From: Basidiobolus meristosporus CBS 931.73
Lineage: Eukaryota > Basidiobolomycota > Basidiobolomycetes > Basidiobolales > Basidiobolaceae
Assembly (NCBI GenBank): GCA_002104905.1
Contig: MCFE01000112.1
Span: 62,001 to 126,000 of the forward strand
DNA length: 64,000 bases
Direction of reading: 5' to 3'
Shown: positions 34,169-45,972 of the stretch, piece after piece
Layout of the letters: each line of letters begins with the position of its first letter
How positions within the stretch are numbered: the first letter of the stretch is position 1
The notes under the pieces: generated by a model
Databases searched by the model: none
Told to the model about the DNA's origin: nothing
Seen by the model: the letters and a program-made list of their open reading frames with translations, nothing else
Translations under genes and position numbers: made by a program

Positions 34169-34450
34169 GTGATGTCATCTACCACTTTTTTGACTTAGTT
34201 AGGTCCAATGTTGGTCAAGATATTTCAGAATTAGTGGTAGTAACCTATCCATATATTAATATTTTCTATGGAATCAGTATCATGTGTCACTAGAAGAATT
34301 GGCAGATCCTTAACAGCTAGAAAAAGTTGTATAAGCTTGATTCTATTGAACAGTTGAAAAACCTAAATAAAAATCAGCTCAAATATCAGTGAATATAATA
34401 CAAGCTAAACTTCATTTACCTTTAAAACTCTACAGCTAAGAAATGAAACA
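34169..34450 (+). repeat. Diverged, shortened gypsy LTR
   Basis: Starts TGATGTCATCTACCAC and ends GAAATGAAACA, with internal matches to the 45547 LTR (CCTAAATAAAAATCAG, then AATATAATACAAGCTAAAC). A primer-binding-like TTGTAGCAGTGATAACC follows at 34452. Confidence 0.6.
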
Positions 34451-34508
34451 TTTGTAGCAGTGATAACCCAAGCACTCCCTCCTGAAGAAATCAGAAGCAC
34501 TCTCTAAG

Positions 34509-34590
34509 ATGTCAGACAACCAAGAATGGCAAAATGCAATGCAGTAAATTGTTGCTGAGCAGCAACAGCTACTTTATCATATATTAGCAT
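34509..34590 (+). pseudogene. Gypsy gag N-terminus fragment
   Basis: ATG at 34509 begins MSDNQEWQNAMQ, then a stop (TAA) and QQQL-like codons, matching the first ~25 codons of the gypsy gag at 45973. Similarity stops near 34590. Confidence 0.6.
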
Positions 34591-34879
34591 ACCTCACTGT
34601 TGTGTTGGGTCTGCACCAGTATTAACTTCTTGTGGTTACTGATTGTAGAGGTCTGTGTATCTGTAACTACAATAGTGGTATTTGCATTATTCAAACAACA
34701 ACTAACTGCAATGTTTACTTGGTTTAAAGCTGGTTGTGAATTGTGGCTGAGGTTGTAACAAGAATGGCTGCTTCACCTTCTAATCTGCTTTCTGCATTTG
34801 GAAGGAACATCACTTGTAGCATTAGTGTTTTGCATCCAATTTTTTTGACAGTTGTGCATAAACAATCACTCTCAGTTTG

Positions 34880-35040
34880 GAGCTATTGACTGATTCACGG
34901 ATGAACTTGACTAATAATGCTATACAGAGCTGAAGAGAGTAGGTATGCTTGAATCTTTCTATACACTTGCCACTGCCTTGGTACTTTATGGATTCTCACA
35001 ATGCAAGTACAGAGCTAGCAATGCATGCTAGTCACAGCTG
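34880..35040 (+). pseudogene. CACTA transposase fragment
   Basis: About 53 codons with stops, reading YTELKRVGMLESFY.. and GFSQCKYRASNAC in joined frames. They match the RSKGYFEGMYDHA...GFSLSKYSTS block of CACTA copies A and C. The flanking 34591-34879 shows nothing I can assign. Confidence 0.45.
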
Positions 35041-35052
35041 TTGCAATGCATA

Positions 35053-35382
35053 GCTGGAAGAGTTGTACAGGAGTGGGGAGTTCAGCTAGTATTACATTCC
35101 CTGAAAATCAAGCTGATTAGTACTTTCTTGAGATCATTGATCCTATGATTTTTCCTCTGGAGTTAGGATAAAATTAACACTTTTACCAAACATAATTTAC
35201 TAGCCCTAAAACTGTGCTAGAATGATCCTGAATATTGGGAAACCCTCTATACTTAGTGTTACAGTTGTGTAACTTCAAAATTGTGTAAATACAGGGCTTC
35301 TTTACAAATAAACTACAGCTCACCTAATATCACTATTTCTTAATAATTTCCTTGTATCCAAATCACTTCTCAAGGTGCAAGA
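35053..35382 (+). repeat. Gypsy LTR scrap followed by truncated copia LTR (5' LTR of copia b)
   Basis: 35053-35112 resembles the start of a reversed gypsy LTR (AGAGTTGTACAGGAG). From about 35115 the sequence matches the copia LTR 3' three quarters (GATCCTATGATTTTTCCTC, then ACCAAACATAATTTACTAG), ending before GGTTGTTAGCCCC at 35383-35395, a decayed half-tRNA primer site. Confidence 0.6.
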
Positions 35383-35418
35383 GGTTGTTAGCCCCAATTG
35401 ACATGATTTATTCAAAAG

Positions 35419-38400
35419 ATGACTTCTACCAGCAAACAGATTATTACAAACATCTTCCCTACAAAGGTAAGATTAGATGGAACGAACTATAGACTTTGGA
35501 GAATTAGGAAGCAGATTGATCTTAAGAAAAGAAAGCTTTGGAATACAGTCACAAGAAAAAAGGTTGAGCCTAACAATTCAGCAGAAGAAGTGTGGAGATT
35601 TTGAGAAAATGAGCAAGAGGCATTTGATGCCACATTTATCAATGTGCAAGATATCTCCATTGGACAAATACATGATTCAAATACTGCTAAAGAACCATGG
35701 GAATCCTCAGAGAAGATTTTTAGTGCAAAGTCAGTATCAAGCAAGCATTATTTAGAACCAAAGTTTCTGAACATGGGGAATAAGCCAGATGATTACATGC
35801 TACAACTTATATCAGAATGGAACACCTGCAGAGGAACTTAACAGTATTAATGCTAGTGTTGATGATGAAGAAAAGATACTCTGTCTGCTTTGCAGCCTAC
35901 CCAGCAAGTATGTATCACCCATATCATCTTTTGAACACAGAGGAGTCAATCTTTCTTTTGACTATGCTAAAGGAAGACTTCTCCATGAAGAACTCAAAAA
36001 TACTAATCAAGCAGAGATAGTTGAAGTCAATGCTTTATTTAGCTCAGAAAGGCACACAGGAAAGTAGTATAGCCAAAGAGGACCTGGTTGCTGTAATCAC
36101 TGTATGAAGCCAGGACATTGGGCAAGAGAATGTAAGAAGAAATAAGCAGAAGTGAATCAGAAACTGGAGCAGGCAAACAATATAACTACTGGTGAATTAT
36201 TATTTGTATCTGTACAAGAGTGTCCATGTAACTAAAGTAATGAATGGTATATTGAAGCTGGAGCATCACTGCATATTTTCAGCGCAACAGAATGGCTTGG
36301 CAAGTAAAAGACTATTTCCAAAAAAAATTATCTGGGAGACAACTTTGCATTGGAAGCTACCACCAGTGTATCCTTACAGCTGTATATGAGTGATATATGA
36401 GGGGCATGGCTGCAAACTGACTAAATAACTCTAAGTGCCCAAAATAGCTAGAACCTACTCACTGTCAGTAAAGCAACTACTCAGGAACTGAAATTTGCAC
36501 TTACTAAGCTGAACTGCTCAATCTTGTCTGAAAATAGACAGGAATTAGATTTAGGAATTAGAGATCACAATATATACTAGTTACAATTCAAGATCATTGA
36601 ACCTGAGTATGTCCACATTGCAGACGCTAATGTGACAAACTGGGAAACATGGTACAGAAGGCTAGGACACTTTGAGGAGCAAAATATAAGCCAATTAGTG
36701 GAAGATATATTGTTTTTGGGGACCAATTACTACATTCTGATCAAGTTGAGTGTCTGTGAGGGTCAATTGCATGGCAAACAAGATAGGCAGGATTTCAGGA
36801 GCTCACAAGGCATTAAAACCACCACAATTCTGGCTAATGTACTGTGGTATGCATCACAAATAGATGTCAAGCAGCAGCATTTTGTGACTGTACCCCCTTT
36901 GAAGCATATACAGGCAAAAAACCAGACCTCCAGCGCCTCAGGATCTTTGGCAGTGGTGTCTTTTATCACATCCCTGACAAGAAACACTCCAAGCTGTAAC
37001 CAAGGAGTAAAAAAAGTATCTTTCTTGGGTATTGTGATGATATCCAAGGGTATAGAGTGTATAATAGCAAAATTGAGAAGCTGCTCAAGAGCAGGGACAT
37101 TATATTAGTGGACTATACAGGTGTGGTACTCATCACTGATCAGGGCAAAAACATGGGAACTGGTAGATTTGCCAAAAGGGAGATAGCCAATGAGATGTAG
37201 ATTGGTCTACTAGATCAAGATATCCTCTAATGGTAGCAATGGTAAGTACAATACTAGAATGTTAACTAAAGGCTATTTTTAGATTCATGGACTAGACTTT
37301 AAGGAATAAATTGCTCTTGTGCCCATGTTCAGCTCCATTGGGACAGATCTAGCCCTGGCAGCTGTACACAGTCTAGATCTACACCAAATGGACATCAAAA
37401 CAGCCATACCAAGTTAGGATCTGCAAGAAGCTATACATGTTGATACTAAAGGTCTTACAGATCCTAAATTCTTCCATAAGGTGTGTGAACTGAGCAGGTC
37501 ATTATATGGGCCTAAGCAGGCACCTAGAGCATGGTACAACAAGATTCACACATATCCAGAGGATATTAGTTTAATTTGTAGATCTACAGATCAAAATATA
37601 TATGTGAAGCAGCTCAAATAGGGTGTTGTTATCATAGCTCTTTATGTGGATGACCAAACAATAGCTATAATTGACCAGCAGGCACCAAATCAGACAAAAT
37701 CAGATCTCTTCTGCAAGTTTGAGATGAACAATCTTGGGAAGTTGAGCTATTTTTCTAAAATAGAAGTCAGATTTAAGATATCTATGCAGAAAATGGTTCT
37801 CAATCAGTCCAAGTACCTCAGAATCACTCTTCAAGGCAGCAAAATACAAAATTGCAAGCCCTGCAGCTTCCCTCATGGTCAAATACCTGAAACTGTGCAA
37901 ATCTCCGCCAGTTTAGGTGAAAAGGACTCAAATATGCGCCAAAACCTTCCCTATTAAGCAATAGTTGGTAGCCCAATATACCAGCTGATGTCTAAATGGC
38001 CAAATATTACAGTGGCAGTTGAAATGGTCATTCAAGTTATGCAAAGTTATAGATCAGATCATATTACAGTAATTTAGCAGATTCTCAGATGTCTACTAGG
38101 CACCACAAGTATGGCATTGGGATACTTTGGGGCAGCTAATAGGCAAATCTTTGATGGATACTGTGATCAAGATTGGATTTTGGATCCAAACAACAGATGC
38201 TCATCCACTACATAAGTATTTCTTTGTGCTGGTTCAGCTATTATTTAGAATTGCATAGAAAAACTAACTGTGGCCCTATCTACAACTGCAGCTGAGTATG
38301 TGGTTGCGTGTCAAACAACTAAGGTGGCTGTATGGCTACAAGTGTTACTCAAAGATTTAGGTTTCAAATCCAATGTGGTAATGTGTATTTTAAAGGTAAT

Positions 38401-38601
38401 CAAAGTTGTATTTCATTAGAAAGAAATACTACTACTCAAGCCAGTACTAAGCACATATATATACAACACCACTCTGTGTGGGAAGCTGTAGAGAATAACT
38501 TGGTAGAGTTAGCTTACTGCACAACTGACAAAACCATGGCAGATATAGTACCAAAACCACTAGCAAGACCACAATTGGAAAATCTTACATATCAGGAATA
38601 A
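35419..38601 (+). pseudogene. Ty1/copia gag-pol relic, plus strand (copy b)
   Basis: Recognisable in order: gag start MTSTSKQIITNIFP at 35419, gag tail to 36060, zinc knuckle CNHCMKPGHWAREC at about 36091-36132, pre-integrase WYRRLGH and CEGQLHGKQDRQDF at 36650-36790. The integrase core is deleted near 36840. Integrase tail lies to 37200. RT includes KTAI.., LYVDDQ at about 37640 and LNQSKYLRITL. RNase H is at 38180-38601 (KHIYIQHHSVWEAVENNLVE, IVPKPLARPQ). Stops and shifts occur throughout. Confidence 0.75.
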
Positions 38602-38610
38602 CAAAGCATG

Positions 38611-38992
38611 GAGTTGAAGGGGAATGTTAGAATCTTGGACCATTAAGTATCATTCAGCAGCTAAAGATCTACGTAACAGTTCATGACTAGTTCTAATCAC
38701 TGTAGAACTAACCTACTGCCCTCACATTGCCACTTTCTTGAAATGTATGATCCTTTGATTATTCCTCTATAGTCAAGACCAAATTGGCACCTTTCCAGAC
38801 ATTTTGTGCTATCTCTGAAACTGTTGAAGAATGCTCCTGAATATTGATAAACACTCCTGACTTGGTGTTCAGTTGTGTCACTTCTATTGAGGTACAATTA
38901 CTGAGCCTCTTTATGAGCAAATAACAGCTCAACTATTTTCTCTATGTCTTGATAAGTTCCTTGGATCCAAAATCACTTCTTAAATTGCCACA
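38611..38992 (+). repeat. Polypurine tract and 3' LTR of copia b
   Basis: GAGTTGAAGGGGAA (38611-38624) is the polypurine tract. The LTR starts TGTTAGAATCTTGGACC at 38625 and ends near AAATTGCCACA at 38992, about 368 bp. It is clearly diverged from the truncated 5' LTR, so this is an old insertion. Confidence 0.7.
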
Positions 38993-39035
38993 TTTGCTGC
39001 ACCACCATATAGAGATAAATGCACAGTGGCAGAGT

Positions 39036-40890
39036 GCTTACTGACTTTATATCTCTCCAACTAAAGTTAGTACAGTCATCAAATATTTGCCTATTTTCTG
39101 CTGCAGAGCACTTAAGTATTATATATCAAGTTGCTTGTTGTATTTAAGGGTTTGCTTAACTGCTGCAATTATATCAGATCCATAGTTAAGCGTCAATTGA
39201 CAAACAATTTTTACAGCTACCACAATATATGGACTTTGGGTACAATTGCATTCACTAGGTCAACAACTGTAGACTGATTGGCATACTTATGGTAAGAATA
39301 TGAGCCATTTTTAGGTAAATGAATGAAATTTGCTCTATTTGAGTTATTTTCCACAAGAGTTGATACAGGCTTGAGTTGTGCATACTGAAGCACTAAAGAA
39401 TATCCCTAATGCACTTAGAGAGATTGATCAAGAGTCCCTGTTAGTCTAAAACAAATAGGATCTCAATTCAAGAAAAGATGATCAAGTTCCCAAGATATTT
39501 TTCTTAAATTTGCAGAGAAGGTCTGATATAACTTGTTAGATTGCTTCCTGGTCACCTGTACTTATTATTTGGTTCCCCACATTGGGAACTAAGATGCTTA
39601 CCCTCTTCTTCAGTGGCTAATATATATTCCATTATCTAAGATTTCTGTAAAGATTTGTAATTTGCACTATGTAAATGTTGATCCAGCTGTACCATGCTTT
39701 GGTAACCTGCTTTAGCCAAAAAGTGATTTTCTTGGTCTGCACACATTATAGAAGCCTTCTGGAACTGTATACAATGTGGTTGCTCCATATATATAGGGTT
39801 GTCTGGATCTAGACTTTTTACAGCTACCAGGGTTAGAACTGCCCTGAAAGAGTCAAACTTGGCTACCAGAGCCAATGCTTCTTCAAAGACTGGCCTTCAA
39901 ATCTGGGGATAGCTTTTGGCCATCAATCTATCCTTGTGCTTTCCAGACATACCATTTGAGGCAGTCTTGTTCTTGCATACCATTCTACATCCTATTGGCA
40001 TTCAACTCATTGGGCAAAACTACTGGTTCCAACTCTTTGCCTTGATCAGTGATTGGTACTCATCCATTATGGTTAGTTGCCACATTGTTGCATCTGTACT
40101 TTACATTGCCTGACCCAGACTTAGATACTTGGCACCTTTTACAAGACAAGCTTTTTATACCAATTAGATGTTTGCCCTCATGATCAAGGGATATTTCTTT
40201 TTCTGATAGATCTTTTAACAGCAACAAAATGCTGTGTTCCAGAACTGATAGGACTCTCATCAGTATCTAGCTAGACTTTGTATTTATCTTTCTCATTTAT
40301 GCTATTCTTTCCCTTTTCTACTCTTTAGTACCAAACTTAAGCGTGTTTGGTCAAGGATATGGTAAAAAGCAATACCACCAGACTTCTTGAGATGCTGGAG
40401 GGTTTGTATTGTCCCATATATGCTTCAAACAAAGTAAAAGCATAAAAGACTGCTGTTTAGAGTCAATATGTGATGTGTACAGCAGTAGCAGTGAATGCAG
40501 CTCAAAGGTTGTAGTCCATAGCTCTATCATATAGCCTAGATTATTCCCTCTCCACTATTGTTCTATTGACATAATCTGCTCCACCATATTGATGTGTTGG
40601 ATGTCTATAGGCTGTCTGTTGTAGCATTCCAGTAGCATGGTGGTACTTTGCAAACTCTGTGGTGCAATAAGCATATCTATCCTGACTTTGTGGTGTCTTC
40701 AGTTTCCAAATGGCTTGTGTTTCACTATTCTTGGAGTGCTTGAGTGTTATAGTGCTGTGGCCTATATTTTCAAGATGTGTATTTGTGCATATCTTGTCTT
40801 GACATCCATGAGTGCCATGAACATCTCTTGACTCTAAAGAACAGAGTTGGCAAGGGTTCTCATATGTCTTCAAATGAAATGGCTGGAGCC
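39036..40890 (-). pseudogene. Ty1/copia pol relic, minus strand (copy d)
   Basis: Right to left: integrase with TEFAKYHHATGMLQQTAY and VNRTIVERE (40541-40873). The reverse transcriptase start follows (VAKFDSFRAVLTLVAVK, 39636-39875). RT/RNase H continues to about 39036, where the element is truncated beside copia b's LTR. Paralogue of 17225-19500; it lost the RNase H end that copy c keeps. Confidence 0.65.
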
Positions 40891-41259
40891 TATTGGATTA
40901 TTGAGCTATTTAGTTTCATTCTGCAACTAAAAATATACTTAGCAATATGGCACTAGTCTTGGCCACTGTAGGACTAACTTACAGCCCTAACTTTACCACC
41001 TTCTGCAGATCTGTGATCCTATGATTATTACCCCACAATCAAAATCAAATTAGGACTTTTACCAATTATTATCAACCAACCGTGACATAGTTACAGAATG
41101 CTCCTGAATTTTGAGAAGCTCTCATTACTTAATGTTAAAGTTGTATTACTACTACAAAGGTTTAACTACTGAGCTTCTTTACAAGCAAACTAGAGTGCAA
41201 CTGTTATCACTACTTCCTGGCAAGTCCCTCATACCAAAATCACATCATAAATTGCAACA
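40891..41259 (+). repeat. Copia-family LTR inside copia copy d
   Basis: 369 bp, plus orientation, within a minus-strand copia. It sits at the same junction as the LTR at 19502 in copy c (both preceded by AAATGAAATGGCTGGA). It replaces the start of the integrase core. Confidence 0.7.
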
Positions 41260-42830
41260 GAATTGTGGAAGAGCTATTTCTTCTAGGGCTCTTGGAACCT
41301 TTTGAGCTTGTTTGTCATGTGAACATGCCTTACAAACATTTAATCCGAGTGGAATTGCATAATTGAGGGTCCTTAACAAGATGGTCCTTCTACAGCTGAT
41401 TCATTTTCAATTTCCCAATATGATCCAGTCTCCTGATTCCATTTCACAGCTATTTTCAGCCACTTCAGCAATGTTAATGCACTTAGATACAATACTCTAG
41501 CATTGTGGCTGGTAAATATTGTAATCAGTGCTGCCCAAAGCCAATTGTTGTCCAAATTCATGCAATGTTCAGCAGCTGTGCTTGGGCAAAACAAGTTGTA
41601 TTTAATGAGTAGTTGCTATATATACCAAGAGTAGGTCTTGGCAATTCCAGACACATTGAGTATGTTGGTGAGCTTTGGTATCTTAACCACAGAGGTATTA
41701 GACTTGTTCCGTTGGATAGTGCCACATTGAGCCATGAGTGCCAAATGATGCCATAGCATGCCAGAGAGGCCAAGTGAGCCTAAAATTGGCCACAGAGTGT
41801 GAGACATAGCTCTTCATCTTCATGCAGAGCAGCCCCTGTGTTTCACCCATTGTGCTGGAGAAAATCCATTTTTTGACCTTTTTTTTTGGATCAATGTAGT
41901 GCAGGATGTGTAAGAGCACAGAAGAATTGAAGACATGCACCTGGTACTCAATACCCATGGCACTCTGAATCTAGCTCCTGTAGCTTGTATCATGTCATAA
42001 AAATGAATGGCACTGTCTTGGTCCACTGGTACTATCTGACACTATAAGTGCTTTACATAGGTCTTACTTTAGGGCTAATATTTAAATATAGTGCCAGATA
42101 GTACCAGTGGACCAAGATAGTGCCATTCATTTTTGTGACATGATACAAGCTACAGGAGCTAAATTCAGAGTGCCATGTGTATTGAGTACCAGATGCATGT
42201 CATTGGTACTTCTGTCCTCTTACACATCATACACAACACTGATCCAAAAAAAAAGGTCAAAAAATGGATTTTCACCAACACAAAGGGTGAAACACAGGGG
42301 CTGCTTGTCATGAAGATGCAGAGCTATGTTTCATACTCTGGGGCCAAGTTTAGGTCTGCTATGCCTCTCTGGCACGCAATGGCACTATTTGGCACTCATG
42401 GCTCAATGTGGCACTATCCAACGGAACAAGTCTATTACCTTTAAAGTTATTTTGTGTCACTAGCAGTAGCTTTCATTGTAAAATTGTCTCTCAGGTAACC
42501 TTTCTTGTGAGGATAGTCTTCAAGTTACTGAACCACTCCTTATAGCATAGGTCTGATGCAAGGCACCATATTCAATTTACATTCTAAGCTACCACTTCTT
42601 GCACTCTCTGGCACTGCAACAAACAGCTGTTTTCTGCATTTACTTTGATTGCCTGATTCTTATTGCCCTCTCTGGCCTAGAATCCTGATTTCTTGCAGTA
42701 GTTACAATAATTAGTTTTTTTTCTGATTTTGCCTCTTTCCCTTTGTTTCCGTAGGCCCTCTCTGTTGAATAAGCAGCCACCCATGGTTTTCTCTGCCAAT
42801 TCATTACACCTGGCTTGTTCATGTCATAAC
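41260..42830 (-). pseudogene. Copia gag-protease-pre-integrase relic (copy d, 5' part), split by a foldback MITE
   Basis: Right to left. A zinc knuckle CNYCKKSGF with a stop before ARE is at about 42655-42720. The protease region is at 42433-42620. The foldback MITE occupies 41701-42432. Protease tail follows (KLTNILNVSGIAKT, 41640-41695). Pre-integrase (RRLDHIGKLKMNQL) is at 41375-41470, with SSR near 41275. This stretch is absent from copy c, which is deleted between about 19960 and the sequence equivalent to 43100. Confidence 0.55.
41701..42432. mobile_element. 732-bp foldback MITE, copy 2
   Basis: GACTTGTTCCGTTGGATAG at 41701 and its complement ending 42432, flanked by TA (and here by TATTA on both sides: 41696-41700 and 42433-42437). 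By eye it differs from the reverse complement of 11372-12103 at about three positions. Same length, same loop. It is inserted in the protease region of copia copy d. Confidence 0.9.
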
Positions 42831-43104
42831 CTCCCTAAATCATATTATTGTGTCAAGTTCTGCTTTCAGCCTTTTTACAAAAGTAGGAGAGGTTCAGCCT
42901 TATCTGGTAAGCTTCATAGTATACAGAGTGTTATTTCCTCATAATCAATACCACCATTGATAGTGTAAGGCTCCTCTGCAAGTGACACCTGTTTAGTTGT
43001 AAGTTTTTTCATATTATCATAATGTTCTTTCTCATGTTCAAGCAAAGCTTCCTTGAAACTGACTCTGATCAGAATATCTAATCTGGAGAAACCCTAATTG
43101 TTTT
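42831..43104. other. No recognisable gene (probably copia gag remains)
   Basis: Lies between the gag zinc-knuckle relic and a minus-strand LTR-like repeat, where the upstream part of gag would be expected. No motif can be read with confidence. Confidence 0.3.
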
Positions 43105-43465
43105 TGCTGAAATAAAAGCATGAACTTGACTAATAGACCTAGCAAAGTATAGGGATGATAGTTGATATTTTGTTTATTCATTAAGTGGCTTGTTGTTAAT
43201 ACCTTTGAAAGATTGATGTAAGTAAAATACTGAAATTGAAGTGCTTGCTGAAATCAGATTCAATCTGTGATGACTGCAAGGATAAGTCCAGCTTTTGAGA
43301 AGAATGCTAAAATTATCATGAATCTAACACTATAAGAGGATCATAGAATATAAGGCAGTGGCTAAGCTCTTGCTGTAAACTAATTCTGCAGCAGCTCAAA
43401 GAGCTGAAACTTGGCAGAAAGATAGTGGGCTGCCAAATTGTACCAAATAGTCCAACATTTGACCC
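43105..43465 (-). repeat. Minus-strand copia LTR-like repeat
   Basis: In reverse it begins TGTTGGACTATTTGGTACAA, like the copia LTR start, and runs about 360 bp. It matches 19965-20150 plus 20560-20730 of the copy-c locus. Right neighbour is gag-like debris. Confidence 0.5.
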
Positions 43466-43559
43466 TTTATGCTGCATATATGTAGGAAAACTGCAGGGCA
43501 AACATCCCTTTCCGCTCATATGTTTCTTGGACACTCTTTGAAGGTAACAGATAGCTGCT

Positions 43560-43770
43560 CATCCGTAGATACTTGGCCTACTTTCTTTGTGGACTGATTG
43601 ATATTTGCCTATTACTTCTTGTACTCCCTAGATTAGAATCCTGTATTCTTGCATTAGTTGCAATAGCAGAGCACTTGTTTGATATGGGTACATGCTGGGA
43701 ATTGTATTGCTTATGGCGGCACCATAACCAGTTATTCAAGCTAACTCAATCAATACATCACTATCCTGCC
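43560..43770 (-). pseudogene. Copia gag zinc-knuckle relic
   Basis: Minus-strand reading near 43600-43680 gives YCN-stop-CKNTGF-stop-SRE, a decayed CCHC knuckle. It is homologous to 20215-20300. Confidence 0.4.
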
Positions 43771-43826
43771 TGAGCTAATTGGCTAAAAGTATCAGCTAAT
43801 TGGTTACACAAAGACAACTGTACACT

Positions 43827-44195
43827 TGTTACAAATCATAGTTGTAAGAGTTGTAGATGAACAGAGAATATGGGTAGTATTCTATCCACTAAGACTTGAG
43901 CCAATTTTATTGAGGTTTCAGCATCTCCTTATGCACTCTTTGCTATATCTGTGGCTTACTAATCATCTATCCTAATATTGACTGTGACTGATGACTCATT
44001 GAATTGTATCATCAGCATTCAATGGGTTCAAACTTGATATAATTACTTTTAGCTTATTAGGATCTGCTGAATCTGCTGGTAACACGTGATACTGATCTGA
44101 TAGAAATACTGGTATACTAATAGGCTAACACTAATTACTACATAATTTGACTAATGATGGATTCAGCTTGCTCAAATAAGTTGCAGATCATAACA
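43827..44195 (-). repeat. Solo gypsy LTR, second subfamily
   Basis: 369 bp, TGTTACAAATCATAG to GCAGATCATAACA, with no gypsy body on either side. Flanks CACT (43823-43826) and TACT (44196-44199) look like a 4-bp duplication with one change. Related LTR at 25329. Confidence 0.7.
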
Positions 44196-44429
44196 TACTG
44201 AAATAGAACCAAATTTTATTAGATGATGCTCATATTAGCAGCGGATGCCTTTTACATAATCTGTTAACTACAAGGCTAATATGCAGATTTTGTTGGCAGG
44301 AATGAAATTGTAGCTATAGGGTCATTAGAAGCAAGCAGTACATATCTGAGGAGATAAGCCAAAGAATGAAAACCTTATGTCTGGAACTCTTGGGCATTGG
44401 ACTCTGTACAAAAGTTTCAAACTTATAAT

Positions 44430-45546
44430 TTTTTCTTTTAATGAAAGGTCTTTAGCTGAGATTTAGCCGGTGAGTTTTGGTATGTGCCTCAAATGCTTTT
44501 GACTTGGGAAACAACAATTGACTTGTCAAGTAGGTCTTGTATAATGACTAATAGGCCGTAACTTCTTTCATGTCATACAGCAACATATTCTAATAGTAGC
44601 TATATTGAAAGTTGACACTTTAAGGAGACTTGCATCTCATGCATTATTTATTTAGCATCCTGCTGGCCTTCATCAAAATATATCATCTCAGCAAAAGTAA
44701 TACAGGCTGGGCAAGTAGGATCAGTGTTTTGACTATTAGTCAATAAAAAGCAAGAAATACATTCTTAGGATGGCATAAATTAGTACATATTATAGACAGC
44801 AGCAACCGCTGGCTATTAGAAAATTTAATCCAAGTATGAGACAGCTATCCTGTATCATCATTATATATATAGGAATGATTACAAGGTGATCACAAAGTAA
44901 TCAATATTTGTATATTGAGGCATGCTTCATTACGCACTGATTGAGCCAACAACTACTTGCTGTTTTCAATATCATATCTGTAGTTGAAACATATATCAGG
45001 ATACACCTACAGTCCAGAAGCAGCAGCTTTTGAGTGGGCACTATGTCAGCCATGCAAATGCATAGACATGCTTGCATCTGCACATTTCATAGCAGCAACT
45101 GTTGGCTGTCAGAACATTTCACTGATGTAAGAGATATTTGCATCTTGATTTTAGTTATGAGCAAGAATTGGCAGTTGCTCAATGCTCACACAACAGGCAA
45201 TATGAAATATAGAAATATGCTCTAATATACTTACTCACAGCAGCAAGTATTTGCTGTCACATTATCAGCGTGAGTAATAAAGGTATATGGTAGTTGTGCA
45301 AATGATCTGATTCCAGTAGCTGCTATGATATTGCAATGTCACTGATACATTGAAGTGCACCTACTTGTATTCATAGTTCACAGCAGTTACTGTTGGCTGT
45401 CAGAATCAATTAAAAATACTGATCAGCAATAAGGGCTACAGCTACTACTCTAATACTGTCATTCATGAAGAAGAATTCTGGAGTAGTACAGATGGACAAG
45501 TAAGGTTAAGTAGTCTATTTGACCACAGTTTCCCTTGCCATTAAAG
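44430..45546 (+). repeat. Repeat B, left part (before the gypsy insertion)
   Basis: 44430-44760 is paralogous to 9620-9882 plus 11128-11230, and holds the single CATC (44656-44659) that is duplicated around the solo LTR there. 44790-45546 is paralogous to repeat A, with the same five ~150-bp units at 44793-45510. 44196-44429 shows nothing assignable. Confidence 0.7.
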
Positions 45547-45914
45547 TGTTATGATCTGCCGCTTGAATGTTTAAGTTAGATCAGTTTTTAGCCAAATCAG
45601 TTAGTATATGTTTAGGTTATCAGTACATCAGTATTATCTATGAAATCAGTAGCATTAGTCAGCAAATGAATCAGCAGATCCTTATCAGACAGAAATAGAT
45701 ATATTAAGTAGGATCTTATTGGGTGATGATGATGCAATCAAATGAGTCATCAGCCACAACCTACATTAGGAAATACAATTAGTCAGCAATTGATCTGGCA
45801 AAATGTATATAAGGAGCTGCTGGAACCTCAATAAAAATCAGTTCAAGTTTTAGTGAATACAATACTAGCTAAACTCCCTATTCCTCTACAACTCTTATAC
45901 CAAGACTTGTAACA
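45547..45914 (+). repeat. 5' LTR of the intact gypsy element
   Basis: TGTTATGATCTGCCGC to GACTTGTAACA. Contains TATATAA at 45806-45812 and AATAAA at 45830-45835, a plausible core promoter and polyadenylation signal placed close together, which would make a short R region. Confidence 0.92.
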
Positions 45915-45915
45915 T

Positions 45916-45925
45916 TGGTAGCAGC
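45916..45925 (+). other. Primer-binding site (initiator tRNA-Met 3' end)
   Basis: TGGTAGCAGC starts one base after the LTR. TGGTAGC is complementary to the GCUACCA 3' end common to eukaryotic initiator tRNA-Met. The exact host tRNA is not known, so the extent of pairing is inferred. Confidence 0.65.
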
Positions 45926-45972
45926 AATAACCAGAAACCTCCCTCCTGAAGAAAGAAGAAACCACCCTCAAG

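Larger units (their letters stand above)
32944..34590 (+). repeat. Repeat A: uninterrupted paralogue of 44790-52410
   Basis: Aligns in order with 44790-45546, 50485-50555 and 51798-52410, but without the gypsy element and solo LTR present there. It therefore supplies empty sites: CCCTTGCTGCTATACTGAATG (about 33701-33722) for the gypsy insertion and GTAGACACCTTGGGCAAGTG (about 33771-33790) for the solo LTR. It begins with ~150-bp tandem units and ends in gypsy 3' pol, LTR and gag remnants. Confidence 0.75.

Noticed and set aside
41696-42437. A 5-bp TATTA target duplication for the GACTTGTTCC family
   Set aside because: TATTA flanks fit this copy, but the copies at 11372 and 56904 share only TA on both sides, so TA is the supported duplication.
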